Source: an uncultured Caryophanales bacterium (lineage in GTDB: Bacteria > Bacillota_I > Bacilli_A > RFN20 > CAG-826). From it: DNA of 37,400 bases. A model generated the notes under the pieces. That model was not told the origin of the DNA and searched no databases. It was given only the letters and a program-made list of their open reading frames with translations. Position numbers and translations under genes: made by a program. The stretch covers positions 1 to 37,400 of the forward strand of contig CALMWE010000314.1 of assembly GCA_937873795.1 (NCBI GenBank), in the 5' to 3' direction. Of this stretch, positions 9,764-18,696 are shown piece by piece (positions within the stretch are counted from its first letter, which is position 1; each line of letters begins with the position of its first letter).

Positions 9764-10332
9764 TTTTTTGGCAATTATTCTATGTTTTCTTCACCATCGG
9801 TTTATTCACCTTCGGCGGCGGCTACGCGATGATTCCGCTGATCAAAAGCGAAGTCGTTTCACGCGGTTGGTTGACCGAAGAAGGTGTCATCCAGTTCATT
9901 GCCGTCAGCGAATCCACGCCGGGTCCCTTCGCGATTAACATTGCGACCTTCATCGGGACTGAGCAAGGCGGTTTCCTCGGCGCGGTTGTAGCGACCTTAG
10001 GGGTCGTCCTTCCCTCATTCATCGTCATTTTATTGGTCGCGGCGTTATTCTCCGCGATGGCCAAAAACCGATATGTCCAAGGAGCCATGAACGGCATCCG
10101 TCCGGTCGTTGTCGGACTGATCGGGGCGACGGGCGCACTGCTCGTGTTAGCCCTTGTCTGGACCTCATTCCCATCCACCCAATCGGGAACTTTCAACCGT
10201 TCGGGTTTAGTTCTTCTGATTGACCTGGCTACACTGTTCTTCGGTTACAAATTGATACGTAAGAAAAGTCTACATCCCATCGCGCTTATCGTAATATCGG
10301 CAGCGCTTGGAATTCTCGTTTACGGACTGTAG
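9760..10332 (+). CDS. Chromate transporter family protein (second ChrA half-domain)
   Basis: FTIGLFTFGGGYAMIPLIK and ESTPGPFAINIATFIG; overlaps the previous stop by 4 nt. Confidence 0.92.
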   Translation: MIFWQLFYVFFTIGLFTFGGGYAMIPLIKSEVVSRGWLTEEGVIQFIAVSESTPGPFAINIATFIGTEQGGFLGAVVATLGVVLPSFIVILLVAALFSAMAKNRYVQGAMNGIRPVVVGLIGATGALLVLALVWTSFPSTQSGTFNRSGLVLLIDLATLFFGYKLIRKKSLHPIALIVISAALGILVYGL

Positions 10333-10335
10333 AAG

Positions 10336-10362
10336 AAAAGGCGATTTTACTCGCCTTTTTTT
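10336..10362. terminator. Bidirectional intrinsic terminator between chrA and DUF1292 gene
   Basis: AAAAGGCGA-TTTTAC-TCGCCTTTT then T run; A run at the 5' side for the minus strand. Confidence 0.75.
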
Positions 10363-10622
10363 GTCGGATCATTCAATTCGGGATCTTCGAGGAACGCATT
10401 GAGCACTTCCTCGACTTCGTCGTATTCTTCTTCATCGGTAATTTCGATGAGTTCTTCGCCATCGTATCGGGCGGCAAAAATCTCTTCGGGATTCTCGGGA
10501 AGGTAATACAACACGTACTGCGCATGGCGTTCTTCGTTTTCGTAGGTGAAGAGAATCTCCACCATGTGTTCGACACCTTTGTCGTCAGTCAGAAGCATTT
10601 GATTGTCTTTGGTGAATTGCAT
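10347..10622 (-). CDS. DUF1292 (YrzB-type) protein
   Basis: Short acidic protein located after alaS-ruvX, matching the conserved alaS-yrrK-yrzB order. Confidence 0.8.
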   Translation of the reverse strand: MQFTKDNQMLLTDDKGVEHMVEILFTYENEERHAQYVLYYLPENPEEIFAARYDGEELIEITDEEEYDEVEEVLNAFLEDPELNDPTKKGE

Positions 10623-10623
10623 A

Positions 10624-11055
10624 TTATTTTCTCCTTTGTGCGAGATAAGTCTCTAAAATCGCGACCGCACTCATCGTATCGATGACTTCGTGGCGTTTGG
10701 CGCGGCTGAGGTCGGCTTCCAATAAGCGTTTGTTGGCCAACATCGTCGTCATCCGTTCGTCAATCATGACAATCGTGAGTTCCGGCATCATCGCTAACAG
10801 GTCATCACGGAACCGAAGCGCGCTTTCGGAACGTTCGGACGGTTGACCGCTCATATGAAGCGGCAAACCTAAGGCGATTTCGCGGATGTTTTCTTTTTGG
10901 ACGTAGGCAATCACATGCTCGCGTGCTTTTTTATACGCGCCGCTTTCAAAACGGAACGTTTCCACGCCATGAGCGGCAATGCCCAGCGAATCACTGACGG
11001 CCATGCCGATGGTCTTGGTTCCTAAATCCAGTCCTAATGCCCGTGGGACGCTCAT
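10624..11055 (-). CDS. ruvX: Putative pre-16S rRNA nuclease RuvX/YqgF
   Basis: RALGLDLGTKTIGMAVSD, ALGLPLHMSG, IDERMTT. Confidence 0.93.
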   Translation of the reverse strand: MSVPRALGLDLGTKTIGMAVSDSLGIAAHGVETFRFESGAYKKAREHVIAYVQKENIREIALGLPLHMSGQPSERSESALRFRDDLLAMMPELTIVMIDERMTTMLANKRLLEADLSRAKRHEVIDTMSAVAILETYLAQRRK

Positions 11056-13664
11056 GCGGAAAGGGTTCCTTTCACGGCTTCGAGGGCTTCAAGGACCTTG
11101 TCCTTGTTTTTACCGGCGCCTGAGGCTAAATCGGGACGTCCGCCACCCGAACCGCCTAAGCTGGTGGCTAATTCTTTGACGATCGTTCCGGCTCTTAAAC
11201 CATCTTTGAGGGCCATGCCGGTGACGGCACAGACGATGGGTAAGGATTCTTTGTCTTCACCCACCAAAAGAAGGATGCTGTCGGCATAAAGCGTCTTGAG
11301 CGAATCGACGATTTTCATCAATGTCTCGCGGTTGGTGGAAGGAATGTGTTTGACGAGTAAACGATAGCCGTTGAAGACCGAGAATTCGTCTTTAAGGCTC
11401 TTGGCCAATAAGGCGGCTTGACGATCCAAAAGGATACGGTTTTCTTTCTTGAGTTCGTCTTTTTCACTTAGGAGCGCTTTGATGCGGTCATTGACTTCAT
11501 AGACGGAGGTCGAACCGACCAGGTCGCGGGTTTGCGCGAGCAAGCGTTCTTTATGTTTTAAGAATTCATACGCCCGTAAGCCGGTGCAGGCTTGGATACG
11601 GCGGATGCCGGCGGCGATGCTTTCTTCGTATTCAATCGCGAACACACCGATATCAAGGGTGTTCGAAACGTGGGTTCCGCCACAGAATTCCATGGACACA
11701 TCGCCGAAACTGACGACGCGGACGATGTCGCCGTATTTTTCATCAAATAAAGCGATCGCACCGAGTTTTTTGGCTTCTTCGATGGGAAGCACTCGGGTGG
11801 TTTGGACGAGAGCCGCTTGAATATATTCATTGACTTTCTTTTCGATGAACAGAAGGTCGTTTTCTTTGACTTTCTCGGAATGGGTGAAGTCAAAACGCAT
11901 GTAGTCTTCGGAGACGAAGCTGCCTTGTTGATGGACGCCATCGCCGAGGACTTCTTTCAAGGCTTTTTGTAATAAGTGCGCGCTGGAGTGGTTTCGACGG
12001 GTTAACAGCCGTTTGACGGCATCGATCTTCAGGGTGAACACATCGCCGACGGAAACAGAACCGAACCGGACACGGACGTGATGGAGATGTTGATGGTTCG
12101 GGGCTTTTTGGACATCCAAAACTTCCAAGGAGGTCGTCTTGTTGGTCATTTCGCCTTTGTCGGCGACTTGGCCGCCGCTTTCGGCGTAGAAATTGGTGTG
12201 ATCGAGGATGACGTCGCCTTCTTCATCCAGGCTGTCGACTTGGACGCCGTCTTTGAATAAAGCGATGACTTTGCCTTGAATGTCATGGCCTTCGTAATGG
12301 AATTCGGAAGGTTGCGCGAACGCCATCAAGTCTTTGGCTTGTTTGTTCATGCTTTGGAGATTGGCGCGGGCTTGACGGGCGCGTTCTTTTTGCTTTTCCA
12401 TCTCCGCTTTAAAGCCTTCGAGATCGACGGAAACGCCGATTTCATGGGCAATTTCGACCGTTAACTCAATCGGGAAACCGTAGGTATCGTAAAGACGGAA
12501 GGCTTCTTCGCCCGAGAGCGCGGTTGTATGTACTAGCATGTTGCGAAGGTTGGCTTCGCCGCTATTGAGCGTGCGTAAGAATTTTTCTTCTTCGGAAAGA
12601 ATCATCTTGCTGACGAATTCGACTTTACCTTGTAAATAGGGATAGAAGTTTTTCATCATCTCGGCAACGACCGGGACGAGTTTGTATAAGAACGGTTCGG
12701 TAATGCCGATTTTCTTGCCATAACGCATCGCACGGCGGAGAATTCTCCGTAACACGTAGCCGCGGCCTTCGTTGGAGAAGGAAGCGCCATCGCTGAGCGC
12801 GAAGGTGCACGTGCGGACGTGGTCGGCAATAACGCGGTACGGCATCAGGTTGCCTTCGCCATACGGAATCTTGGCGAGTTTTTCGGTCGCTTTGATGAGC
12901 GGCATGAATAAGTCGGTTTCAAAGTTGGTGACGGTTTCTTGTAAAACGCAGGCAATGCGTTCAAGACCGGCGCCGGTATCGATGTTTTTGTTGGGAAGTT
13001 CTTTGTAGTCTTCGCGTTTGACGCCTTCCACCGCGTTATATTGGCTGAAAACGATGCCCCAGATTTCGATGTAGCGGTCGTTTTCCATATCTTCAGCGAG
13101 AAGTTTGATGCCGATGTGTTCAGGATCGTATTTTTCGCCGCGGTCAAAGAAGACTTCGGTGTTGGGTCCGCAGGGACCTTCGCCGATTTGCCAGAAGTTG
13201 CCTGATAAAGGAATCAGGTGATCTTCGGCGACGCCATGGGATAACCAGCATTGTTTGGTATCCATGTCGCTGGGTAAATAGGTAAAGTAAAGACGGTCTT
13301 TGGGCATTCCGAAATACCGTTCGTCGGTCAAGATTTCATGCGCAAAGGCAATCGCTTCTTTACGGAAGTAATCGCCAATCGAGAAGTTACCGAGCATTTC
13401 AAAAAAAGTATGATGCCGTGCGGTATGTCCGACGTTTTCGATGTCGTTGGTACGAATCGATTTTTGCACGTTCGTGATGCGTTTGTTCTTGGGCATTTCG
13501 CTGCCATCGAAGTATTTCTTCAAGGCGGCGACGCCGGAGTTGATCCACAGTAAGGTGGGATCATCATGCGGGACTAAGCTGGCCCCGGGTTCGATGTCGT
13601 GACCTTTGCTTTTAAAGTAGTTTAACCAGGTTTGCCGGATTTGATCGGCACTCATCTTTTTCAT
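11052..13664 (-). CDS. alaS: Alanine--tRNA ligase
   Basis: 870 aa; MSADQIRQTWLNYFKSKGH, NSGVAALKKYFDG, HSSAHLLQKAL, FCGGTHVSNT, GGSGGGRPDLASGAG. Confidence 0.98.
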   Translation of the reverse strand: MKKMSADQIRQTWLNYFKSKGHDIEPGASLVPHDDPTLLWINSGVAALKKYFDGSEMPKNKRITNVQKSIRTNDIENVGHTARHHTFFEMLGNFSIGDYFRKEAIAFAHEILTDERYFGMPKDRLYFTYLPSDMDTKQCWLSHGVAEDHLIPLSGNFWQIGEGPCGPNTEVFFDRGEKYDPEHIGIKLLAEDMENDRYIEIWGIVFSQYNAVEGVKREDYKELPNKNIDTGAGLERIACVLQETVTNFETDLFMPLIKATEKLAKIPYGEGNLMPYRVIADHVRTCTFALSDGASFSNEGRGYVLRRILRRAMRYGKKIGITEPFLYKLVPVVAEMMKNFYPYLQGKVEFVSKMILSEEEKFLRTLNSGEANLRNMLVHTTALSGEEAFRLYDTYGFPIELTVEIAHEIGVSVDLEGFKAEMEKQKERARQARANLQSMNKQAKDLMAFAQPSEFHYEGHDIQGKVIALFKDGVQVDSLDEEGDVILDHTNFYAESGGQVADKGEMTNKTTSLEVLDVQKAPNHQHLHHVRVRFGSVSVGDVFTLKIDAVKRLLTRRNHSSAHLLQKALKEVLGDGVHQQGSFVSEDYMRFDFTHSEKVKENDLLFIEKKVNEYIQAALVQTTRVLPIEEAKKLGAIALFDEKYGDIVRVVSFGDVSMEFCGGTHVSNTLDIGVFAIEYEESIAAGIRRIQACTGLRAYEFLKHKERLLAQTRDLVGSTSVYEVNDRIKALLSEKDELKKENRILLDRQAALLAKSLKDEFSVFNGYRLLVKHIPSTNRETLMKIVDSLKTLYADSILLLVGEDKESLPIVCAVTGMALKDGLRAGTIVKELATSLGGSGGGRPDLASGAGKNKDKVLEALEAVKGTLSA

Positions 13665-13680
13665 ATCTTTTCCTCCAAAA

Positions 13681-13890
13681 AATAAAAAAGCGTTTCACCC
13701 TAAGGAACGAAGCGCTCGCGGTACCATCCTTATTCATTACAAAGTAATGCTCTTAATTAGGCCTTAACGCGGCAGACGGCGAGGATTAATCGCTCTCGGA
13801 AGTGGCACCTTACTTCGTTTCGGCCGTTTGCACCGGTAGGCCGTCTCTACAATAAACTTAGAAAGTTTAACTTCGTCATCGAATTGCTTC
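13681..13890 (-). ncRNA. T-box leader (riboswitch) of alaS
   Basis: Minus-strand AAGGATGGTACCGCG (13717-13731) matches the T-box antiterminator consensus; followed by a terminator-like AGCG...CGCTTTTTT; candidate Stem I helix AGACGGC/GCCGTCT followed by GCC (Ala) at 13771-13773; -10 TATAAT at 13892-13897. Confidence 0.92.
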
Positions 13891-13939
13891 CATTATAGCA
13901 TTGTGCTTTCACGAATCTATATAGTTTTTTCGAAAAGTG

Positions 13940-13967
13940 TTGCATTTATCGGCGGGATTGGTATGAT
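13940..13967 (+). promoter_or_regulatory. Promoter of the Tyr-rich leader / ABC transporter operon
   Basis: TTGCAT (13940-13945), 16 nt spacer, TATGAT (13962-13967) with extended -10 TGG. Confidence 0.65.
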
Positions 13968-13996
13968 TTTCTTATCAATTAAAAGGAGGACGTCTC

Positions 13997-14080
13997 ATGA
14001 TTTACAGAACCAACATCAAGTCGTCGGCCTTTTATTATAGCTATTATTACTATCCCTCAAGATCGTTTCCGAAATCTTGA
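13997..14080 (+). CDS. Tyr-rich leader peptide (27 aa): MIYRTNIKSSAFYYSYYYYPSRSFPKS
   Basis: ATG at 13997 with SD AGGAGG at 13984-13989 (7 nt spacing); 7 Tyr codons, six within 14033-14053; TGA stop at 14078; followed by alternative RNA hairpins and a terminator. Confidence 0.82.
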   Translation: MIYRTNIKSSAFYYSYYYYPSRSFPKS

Positions 14081-14188
14081 CCTTTTAGTCATAATAGACA
14101 AAGGCTTTGGTGGAAACGATGAAACAATCGTGAACACCGAAAAGAAACAAGCATAAGGCTTCGGTGTTCGACACACCAAGCCTTTTTT
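14057..14188 (+). promoter_or_regulatory. Transcription attenuator (alternative hairpins plus intrinsic terminator) upstream of the ABC transporter operon
   Basis: Terminator AAGGCTT(C)GGTGT-TCGAC-ACACCAAGCCTT (14155-14184) plus U run; perfect competing pairing GAACACCGAA (14132-14141) with TTCGGTGTTC (14160-14169); further competing pairs upstream (see findings). Confidence 0.75.
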
Positions 14189-14218
14189 CATTCATACGCC
14201 TTAAAGGAGGAAAAAGTT

Positions 14219-15280
14219 ATGAAAATGAAACATGTGGTCCTGTCCGCTGTCGCCCTGGCATCCCTGGCCGGTCTTGCTTCCTGCCAAAGTGATGTTCTAC
14301 AAATCGGAATTCTGCAATTTGTCACCCATGATGCTTTGGACGCCGCCAAAGACGGATTCGTCCAAGCGCTCGAAGACGCCGGGTTCGTCGATGGCGAAAA
14401 CATCGAAATCACCGTCTCTAATCCGCAAACCGACCCCACCATCATGGCCTCGGGTGCCGCTCAACTCGCACGGAAAAGCGATTTGATCTTGGCGATTGCC
14501 ACGCCGGCCGCGATTTCGGCCAAATCGGCAATTGAAGATGCGGGTAAAGAAACACCATTACTGTTTACCGCGGTCACCGATCCCGTTGCTTCAGGTCTGA
14601 TTGCTTCCCCCGAACTTCCCGGCGGATTCGTCACCGGGACCAACGATATGAACCCCGTTGCGGATCAAATCGCCTTGTTCGAAGAATTCCCCGGCATCGA
14701 AAAAATCGGGCTTTTGTACTCGTCCGCGGAAAGCAATTCGGTCATCCAAATCAACTTGGCCAAAGCTAAATGCGAAGCGCTCGGATTAGCGTTTGTCGAT
14801 CAACCGTTGACCGGCGATGAAGCCACGATTCAATCCACGATCAACCAACTCTTTGCGAATGAAAGTATTGATGGCGTCTACATTCCCACGGATAACTACT
14901 TAGCTTCGGCGATGACCTCGGTTTCCTCCAAAGCGATTGAAAAGGGTCTTCCTTTAATCGTCGGTGAAGCCGGACAAGTCACCAATGGCGGTTTCTTAAC
15001 CTTAGGCCTTTCCTACTTTACGTTAGGCGAGACCACCGGCGAAATGGCCGTGCAAATTCTTAAAGACGGCGTCGAACCGAAAGATATTCCTTCGACCGGT
15101 GCGTCGTCATTCCCGCTCGTGGTCAGCCAAGTGTTTGCCACAGCTGCCGGGATTACGATTCCCCAAAGTATCTTGGATAGAGCCGACACGATCATTACCG
15201 AGTCCTCGGAATCCTCCGCGGTTTCGCTGCCGTTGGTCGATGTCGATTTTCTTAAAAAAGCATCAGTAGCAAGCCGCTAG
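14219..15280 (+). CDS. ABC transporter substrate-binding lipoprotein (TrpX-like, ABC_sub_bind family)
   Basis: Signal with lipobox LAGLASC; VLQIGILQFVTHDALDAAKDGFVQALEDAGF..., IPTDNYLASAM; SD AAAGGAGG. Confidence 0.9.
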   Translation: MKMKHVVLSAVALASLAGLASCQSDVLQIGILQFVTHDALDAAKDGFVQALEDAGFVDGENIEITVSNPQTDPTIMASGAAQLARKSDLILAIATPAAISAKSAIEDAGKETPLLFTAVTDPVASGLIASPELPGGFVTGTNDMNPVADQIALFEEFPGIEKIGLLYSSAESNSVIQINLAKAKCEALGLAFVDQPLTGDEATIQSTINQLFANESIDGVYIPTDNYLASAMTSVSSKAIEKGLPLIVGEAGQVTNGGFLTLGLSYFTLGETTGEMAVQILKDGVEPKDIPSTGASSFPLVVSQVFATAAGITIPQSILDRADTIITESSESSAVSLPLVDVDFLKKASVASR

Positions 15281-15290
15281 GAGGCCTTTT

Positions 15291-16217
15291 ATGGATTTCA
15301 CTTTCATTGTCACGGACATGCTCGAACAAGGGCTCATATGGGCCATCTTGGCGTTAGGCGTGTTCATTGCTTACCGGGTTGAAGACATCGCGGACTTAGG
15401 CGCCGAGGGAGCCTTTCCTTTGGGTGCGGCGGTCACTGTTGTGTGCCTCAATGCCGGATTTCATCCCGTACTGGCCATCCTTCTAGCGGTCATCGCCGGT
15501 TCCTTGGCGGGTTTATTCACATCCTTACTTCATACCCTTCTTAAAATACCCCCATTACTTGCAGGGATTGTCACGATGGTTGGGCTCTATTCCGTTATTC
15601 TTCGTATTCTTGGAAAAGCCAATTTGGCGATCAGCAACTCCGCCACCACGGCGTTTGATTTTACGCAGACGCTCTTGGGCAATCGGTACTGGGGTATCGT
15701 CGTCACGATGGGCGTGGTCGTCATTGCTTTGTTCTTCGCGCTTTATTGGTTCTTCGGCACCGAAATTGGAATCAGCGTTCGGGCCACGGGAAAAAATAAG
15801 GCGATGGCCAAAGCGCAAGGCATCCATACCAGCGTGATGATCGTATTGGGACTCGTCATTTCGAACGCTTTAATCGCACTTTCGGGCAGTTTCTATGCGC
15901 AGCAGGCGGGATACGCCGATGTGGGCATGGGACGCGGAACGATCGTGGTCGGTTTAGCGGCCATCTTCCTAGGCGAAGCGGTCTTTGGAAAAAGGACCTT
16001 CAAAAATACGCTCATCAGCGTCATTTTGGGTGGGTTCATCTACTTCCTGATCATCGATGTGGCCTTGGAGCTTGATATGAATCCCAACGATTTAAAACTG
16101 CTTCAATCCGTGATTATCGTGTTGATGATTTCGTATCCGTTAATTCAAAAAAGCCTCAAAGAACCACTGGAAAAAGTCAAAAGTTGGTTCAAACGCGGAC
16201 GAAAGGAGGCGGTCTAA
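15291..16217 (+). CDS. ABC transporter permease (TrpY-like)
   Basis: Hydrophobic permease; DLGAEGAFPLGAAVTV, GLAAIFLGEAVFGKRTFKNTLISVILG. Confidence 0.88.
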   Translation: MDFTFIVTDMLEQGLIWAILALGVFIAYRVEDIADLGAEGAFPLGAAVTVVCLNAGFHPVLAILLAVIAGSLAGLFTSLLHTLLKIPPLLAGIVTMVGLYSVILRILGKANLAISNSATTAFDFTQTLLGNRYWGIVVTMGVVVIALFFALYWFFGTEIGISVRATGKNKAMAKAQGIHTSVMIVLGLVISNALIALSGSFYAQQAGYADVGMGRGTIVVGLAAIFLGEAVFGKRTFKNTLISVILGGFIYFLIIDVALELDMNPNDLKLLQSVIIVLMISYPLIQKSLKEPLEKVKSWFKRGRKEAV

Positions 16218-17015
16218 ATGCTTACCCTTTCGCACGTCAGCAAGACCTTTAAAGTCGATGATAACAAAGACAACGACCGCAAAGCACTCATTGACGTTTC
16301 CTTGGAAGTCGCCGAAGGCGAGTTCCTCACCGTCATCGGCGGGAACGGCTCGGGCAAGACGACGCTTCTCAACGTCATCGCCGGGGTGTTCATGAGCGAT
16401 GAGGGAAGCATCATCCTCAACGGCGTCAACCTTACGAAAGTCAAAGAACACCGCCGGGCCAAAGCCATCGGCCGCGTGTTCCAAGATCCGATGGTCGGCA
16501 CCGTTGCCGGCATGAGCGTCGAAGAAAACATGTCGTTAGCCCTACGGCGCGGCACAATCCCTTCGCTTCAATGGGGATTGACCGCCAAAAATCGTACCTT
16601 GTTTACCAACGAACTCAGCAAACTTCAATTAGGTTTAGAAAAACGTCTGTTTACGAAAGCCGGCTTGTTGTCGGGAGGGCAACGCCAAGCCCTGACGCTG
16701 GTGATGGCCACCTTGCGCCGTCCGGAACTCCTCCTTCTGGACGAACATACGGCGGCCTTGGATCCCAAAACGGCGAAAACGGTCATGGACCTGACCGAAC
16801 GCTTGATTCAAGAACAACATTTGACCGCGATCATGATCACCCATAACATGAAAGACGCGATCCGTTACGGAAATCGTTTGGTGATGATGAGCGAGGGTCG
16901 TATTATCTTGGACGTCAAAGGGGAAGAAAAAGCCAACTTGACGGTGGAAGAATTGATTCAAAAATTCCAAAGCGCCGGGGACGTCCTTCCCGATGACATG
17001 CTGCTGAGTAAATAA
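16218..17015 (+). CDS. ABC transporter ATP-binding protein (TrpZ-like)
   Basis: Walker A GGNGSGKTT, signature LSGGQRQALT, Walker B LLLLDEHTA. Confidence 0.93.
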   Translation: MLTLSHVSKTFKVDDNKDNDRKALIDVSLEVAEGEFLTVIGGNGSGKTTLLNVIAGVFMSDEGSIILNGVNLTKVKEHRRAKAIGRVFQDPMVGTVAGMSVEENMSLALRRGTIPSLQWGLTAKNRTLFTNELSKLQLGLEKRLFTKAGLLSGGQRQALTLVMATLRRPELLLLDEHTAALDPKTAKTVMDLTERLIQEQHLTAIMITHNMKDAIRYGNRLVMMSEGRIILDVKGEEKANLTVEELIQKFQSAGDVLPDDMLLSK

Positions 17016-17018
17016 CGC

Positions 17019-17045
17019 AAAAGAGTGGGTCTCCCCACTCTTTTT
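17019..17045. terminator. Bidirectional terminator between ABC operon and mnmA
   Basis: AAAAGAGTGGG-TCTC-CCCACTCTTTTT. Confidence 0.82.
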
Positions 17046-18186
17046 ATATGTCGATACGTTTTCCTTTGTAATAGATCTGATCGATGAGTCCGCCACCGAG
17101 GCAGATATCGCCTTGATAGAACACGGCGGCTTGTCCGGCGGTCACTGCTTTTTGCGGAGCGTCATAGACAAGTTTAACAGAGGTCGGAGTAAGCGGATAC
17201 AGCGTCAGCATCGCATCTTTTTGGCGGTAACGGAATTTCGTTCCGACGTGAAGAGGACCATTGGGTACATAACTGATCCAGTTGACATCGGTGATGATGG
17301 CTTCGTCGCTGAGTAAGTGTTCGTCTTCGTTACCGGAAGCGACATAAAGGATGTTCTGTTTGACGTCTTTTTTGACGACGAACCAACTCTTGGCTTCACG
17401 TCCGGAGATGCCTCCGATGCCCAGGCCGCGACGTTGGCCGATGGTGTAATAAAGGACCCCGTCATGGGTGCCTACTTTCTCATTGGTGGCAATGTCCACG
17501 ATTTTGCCTTGATGCGCGGGTAAATAGTTTTGTAAGAACTGCTTGAAATTGCGTTCGCCGATGAAGCAGATGCCGGTGGAATCTTTCTTCTCCGCCACCG
17601 CTAAACCAAGGGTTTTGGCGATGCGTCGGACTTCGGGTTTATCGATATCGCCCAAGGGGAAAAGGCAATCCGCTAACTGGGCTTGGCTGATTTGGCTTAA
17701 GAAGTAGGTTTGATCTTTATTTTGATCATAGCTTTTGAGCATATAGGCTTTGCCGTCTTTATCGATGCGTTTGGCATAGTGGCCCATGGCGATGAGGTCG
17801 CAGCCATGTTCTTTGGCAAACGTCCGGAATGCGGCAAACTTGATGTATTTGTTGCAGAAAACATCCGGGTTGGGTGTCCTACCGCGGGCATATTCATTAA
17901 GAAAGTACGAAAAGACGTCGTCCCAATATTCTTTGATAAAATCCGCCCGTAAGAGAGGAATTCCCAATTTATCGGCCACTTTTTTGGCATCTTCGTAGTC
18001 TTGTTCCTGCGGACACATCGGGTCGTCAAGGGTGGGATTCCCTAAAACATCGTTGTTGGTAAAGGCATCCCAGTTGCGCATGAACCCGGCGATTACGTCA
18101 TAGCCTTGTTGAATTAATAAGTACGCCGCAACCGCGGAATCGACACCGCCGCTGAGACCGATCATGACTTTCTTTTTATTTTCCAT
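17044..18186 (-). CDS. mnmA: tRNA-specific 2-thiouridylase MnmA
   Basis: VMIGLSGGVDSAVAAYLL, GHYAKR, DSTGICFIGERNFKQFL, YYTIGQRRGLGIGG. Confidence 0.96.
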   Translation of the reverse strand: MENKKKVMIGLSGGVDSAVAAYLLIQQGYDVIAGFMRNWDAFTNNDVLGNPTLDDPMCPQEQDYEDAKKVADKLGIPLLRADFIKEYWDDVFSYFLNEYARGRTPNPDVFCNKYIKFAAFRTFAKEHGCDLIAMGHYAKRIDKDGKAYMLKSYDQNKDQTYFLSQISQAQLADCLFPLGDIDKPEVRRIAKTLGLAVAEKKDSTGICFIGERNFKQFLQNYLPAHQGKIVDIATNEKVGTHDGVLYYTIGQRRGLGIGGISGREAKSWFVVKKDVKQNILYVASGNEDEHLLSDEAIITDVNWISYVPNGPLHVGTKFRYRQKDAMLTLYPLTPTSVKLVYDAPQKAVTAGQAAVFYQGDICLGGGLIDQIYYKGKRIDI

Positions 18187-18631
18187 AGAGCTCCTTACTA
18201 TCCAGCATCAACGTAAAGGGCCCGTCATTGATTAAGCTGACTTTCATATCGCCGCCGAAAACACCTTTTTGAATCGGACCGCGAAGGGTTTCGAGACATT
18301 CATTGAAATAATCGTAGAGATGTGTGGCTTCAAGAGGCGCCAACGCATGCGTGAACGAAGGGCGGCGGCCTTTGACCACATCGCCATAGAGGGTAAACTG
18401 CGAAACACTCAGGATTTCGCCATGGATATCGTCGATGGAGAGGTTGGTGAGTCCGCGTTCGTCATTGAAAAGACGCAGTCCGACGACCTTTTCCGCCATA
18501 AGGCGGCATAAGGCTTCGTCGTCGCCTTGGGTGAAGCCGACAAACAGCAAAAAGCCCCGACCGATATGGCCGACGGTTTTGTCATGGATGCGGACTTCCG
18601 CGGAAACAACGTTTTGGACTACGATACGCAT
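18176..18631 (-). CDS. dtd: D-aminoacyl-tRNA deacylase
   Basis: MRIVVQNVVSAEVRI, SVSQFTLYGDVVKGRRPSF; start taken at 18631. Confidence 0.93.
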   Translation of the reverse strand: MRIVVQNVVSAEVRIHDKTVGHIGRGFLLFVGFTQGDDEALCRLMAEKVVGLRLFNDERGLTNLSIDDIHGEILSVSQFTLYGDVVKGRRPSFTHALAPLEATHLYDYFNECLETLRGPIQKGVFGGDMKVSLINDGPFTLMLDSKELYGK

Positions 18632-18696
18632 GGAATCACCCATTGCTATTATAGAGAAAAAGAGGATAAATTGGTATACTTGAGCTTGGAGTTGAT

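Noticed and set aside
9182-10332. The chrA pair as a novel system
   Set aside because: Paired half-length ChrA proteins are a known arrangement; homologous repeats explain the similarity between the two ORFs.
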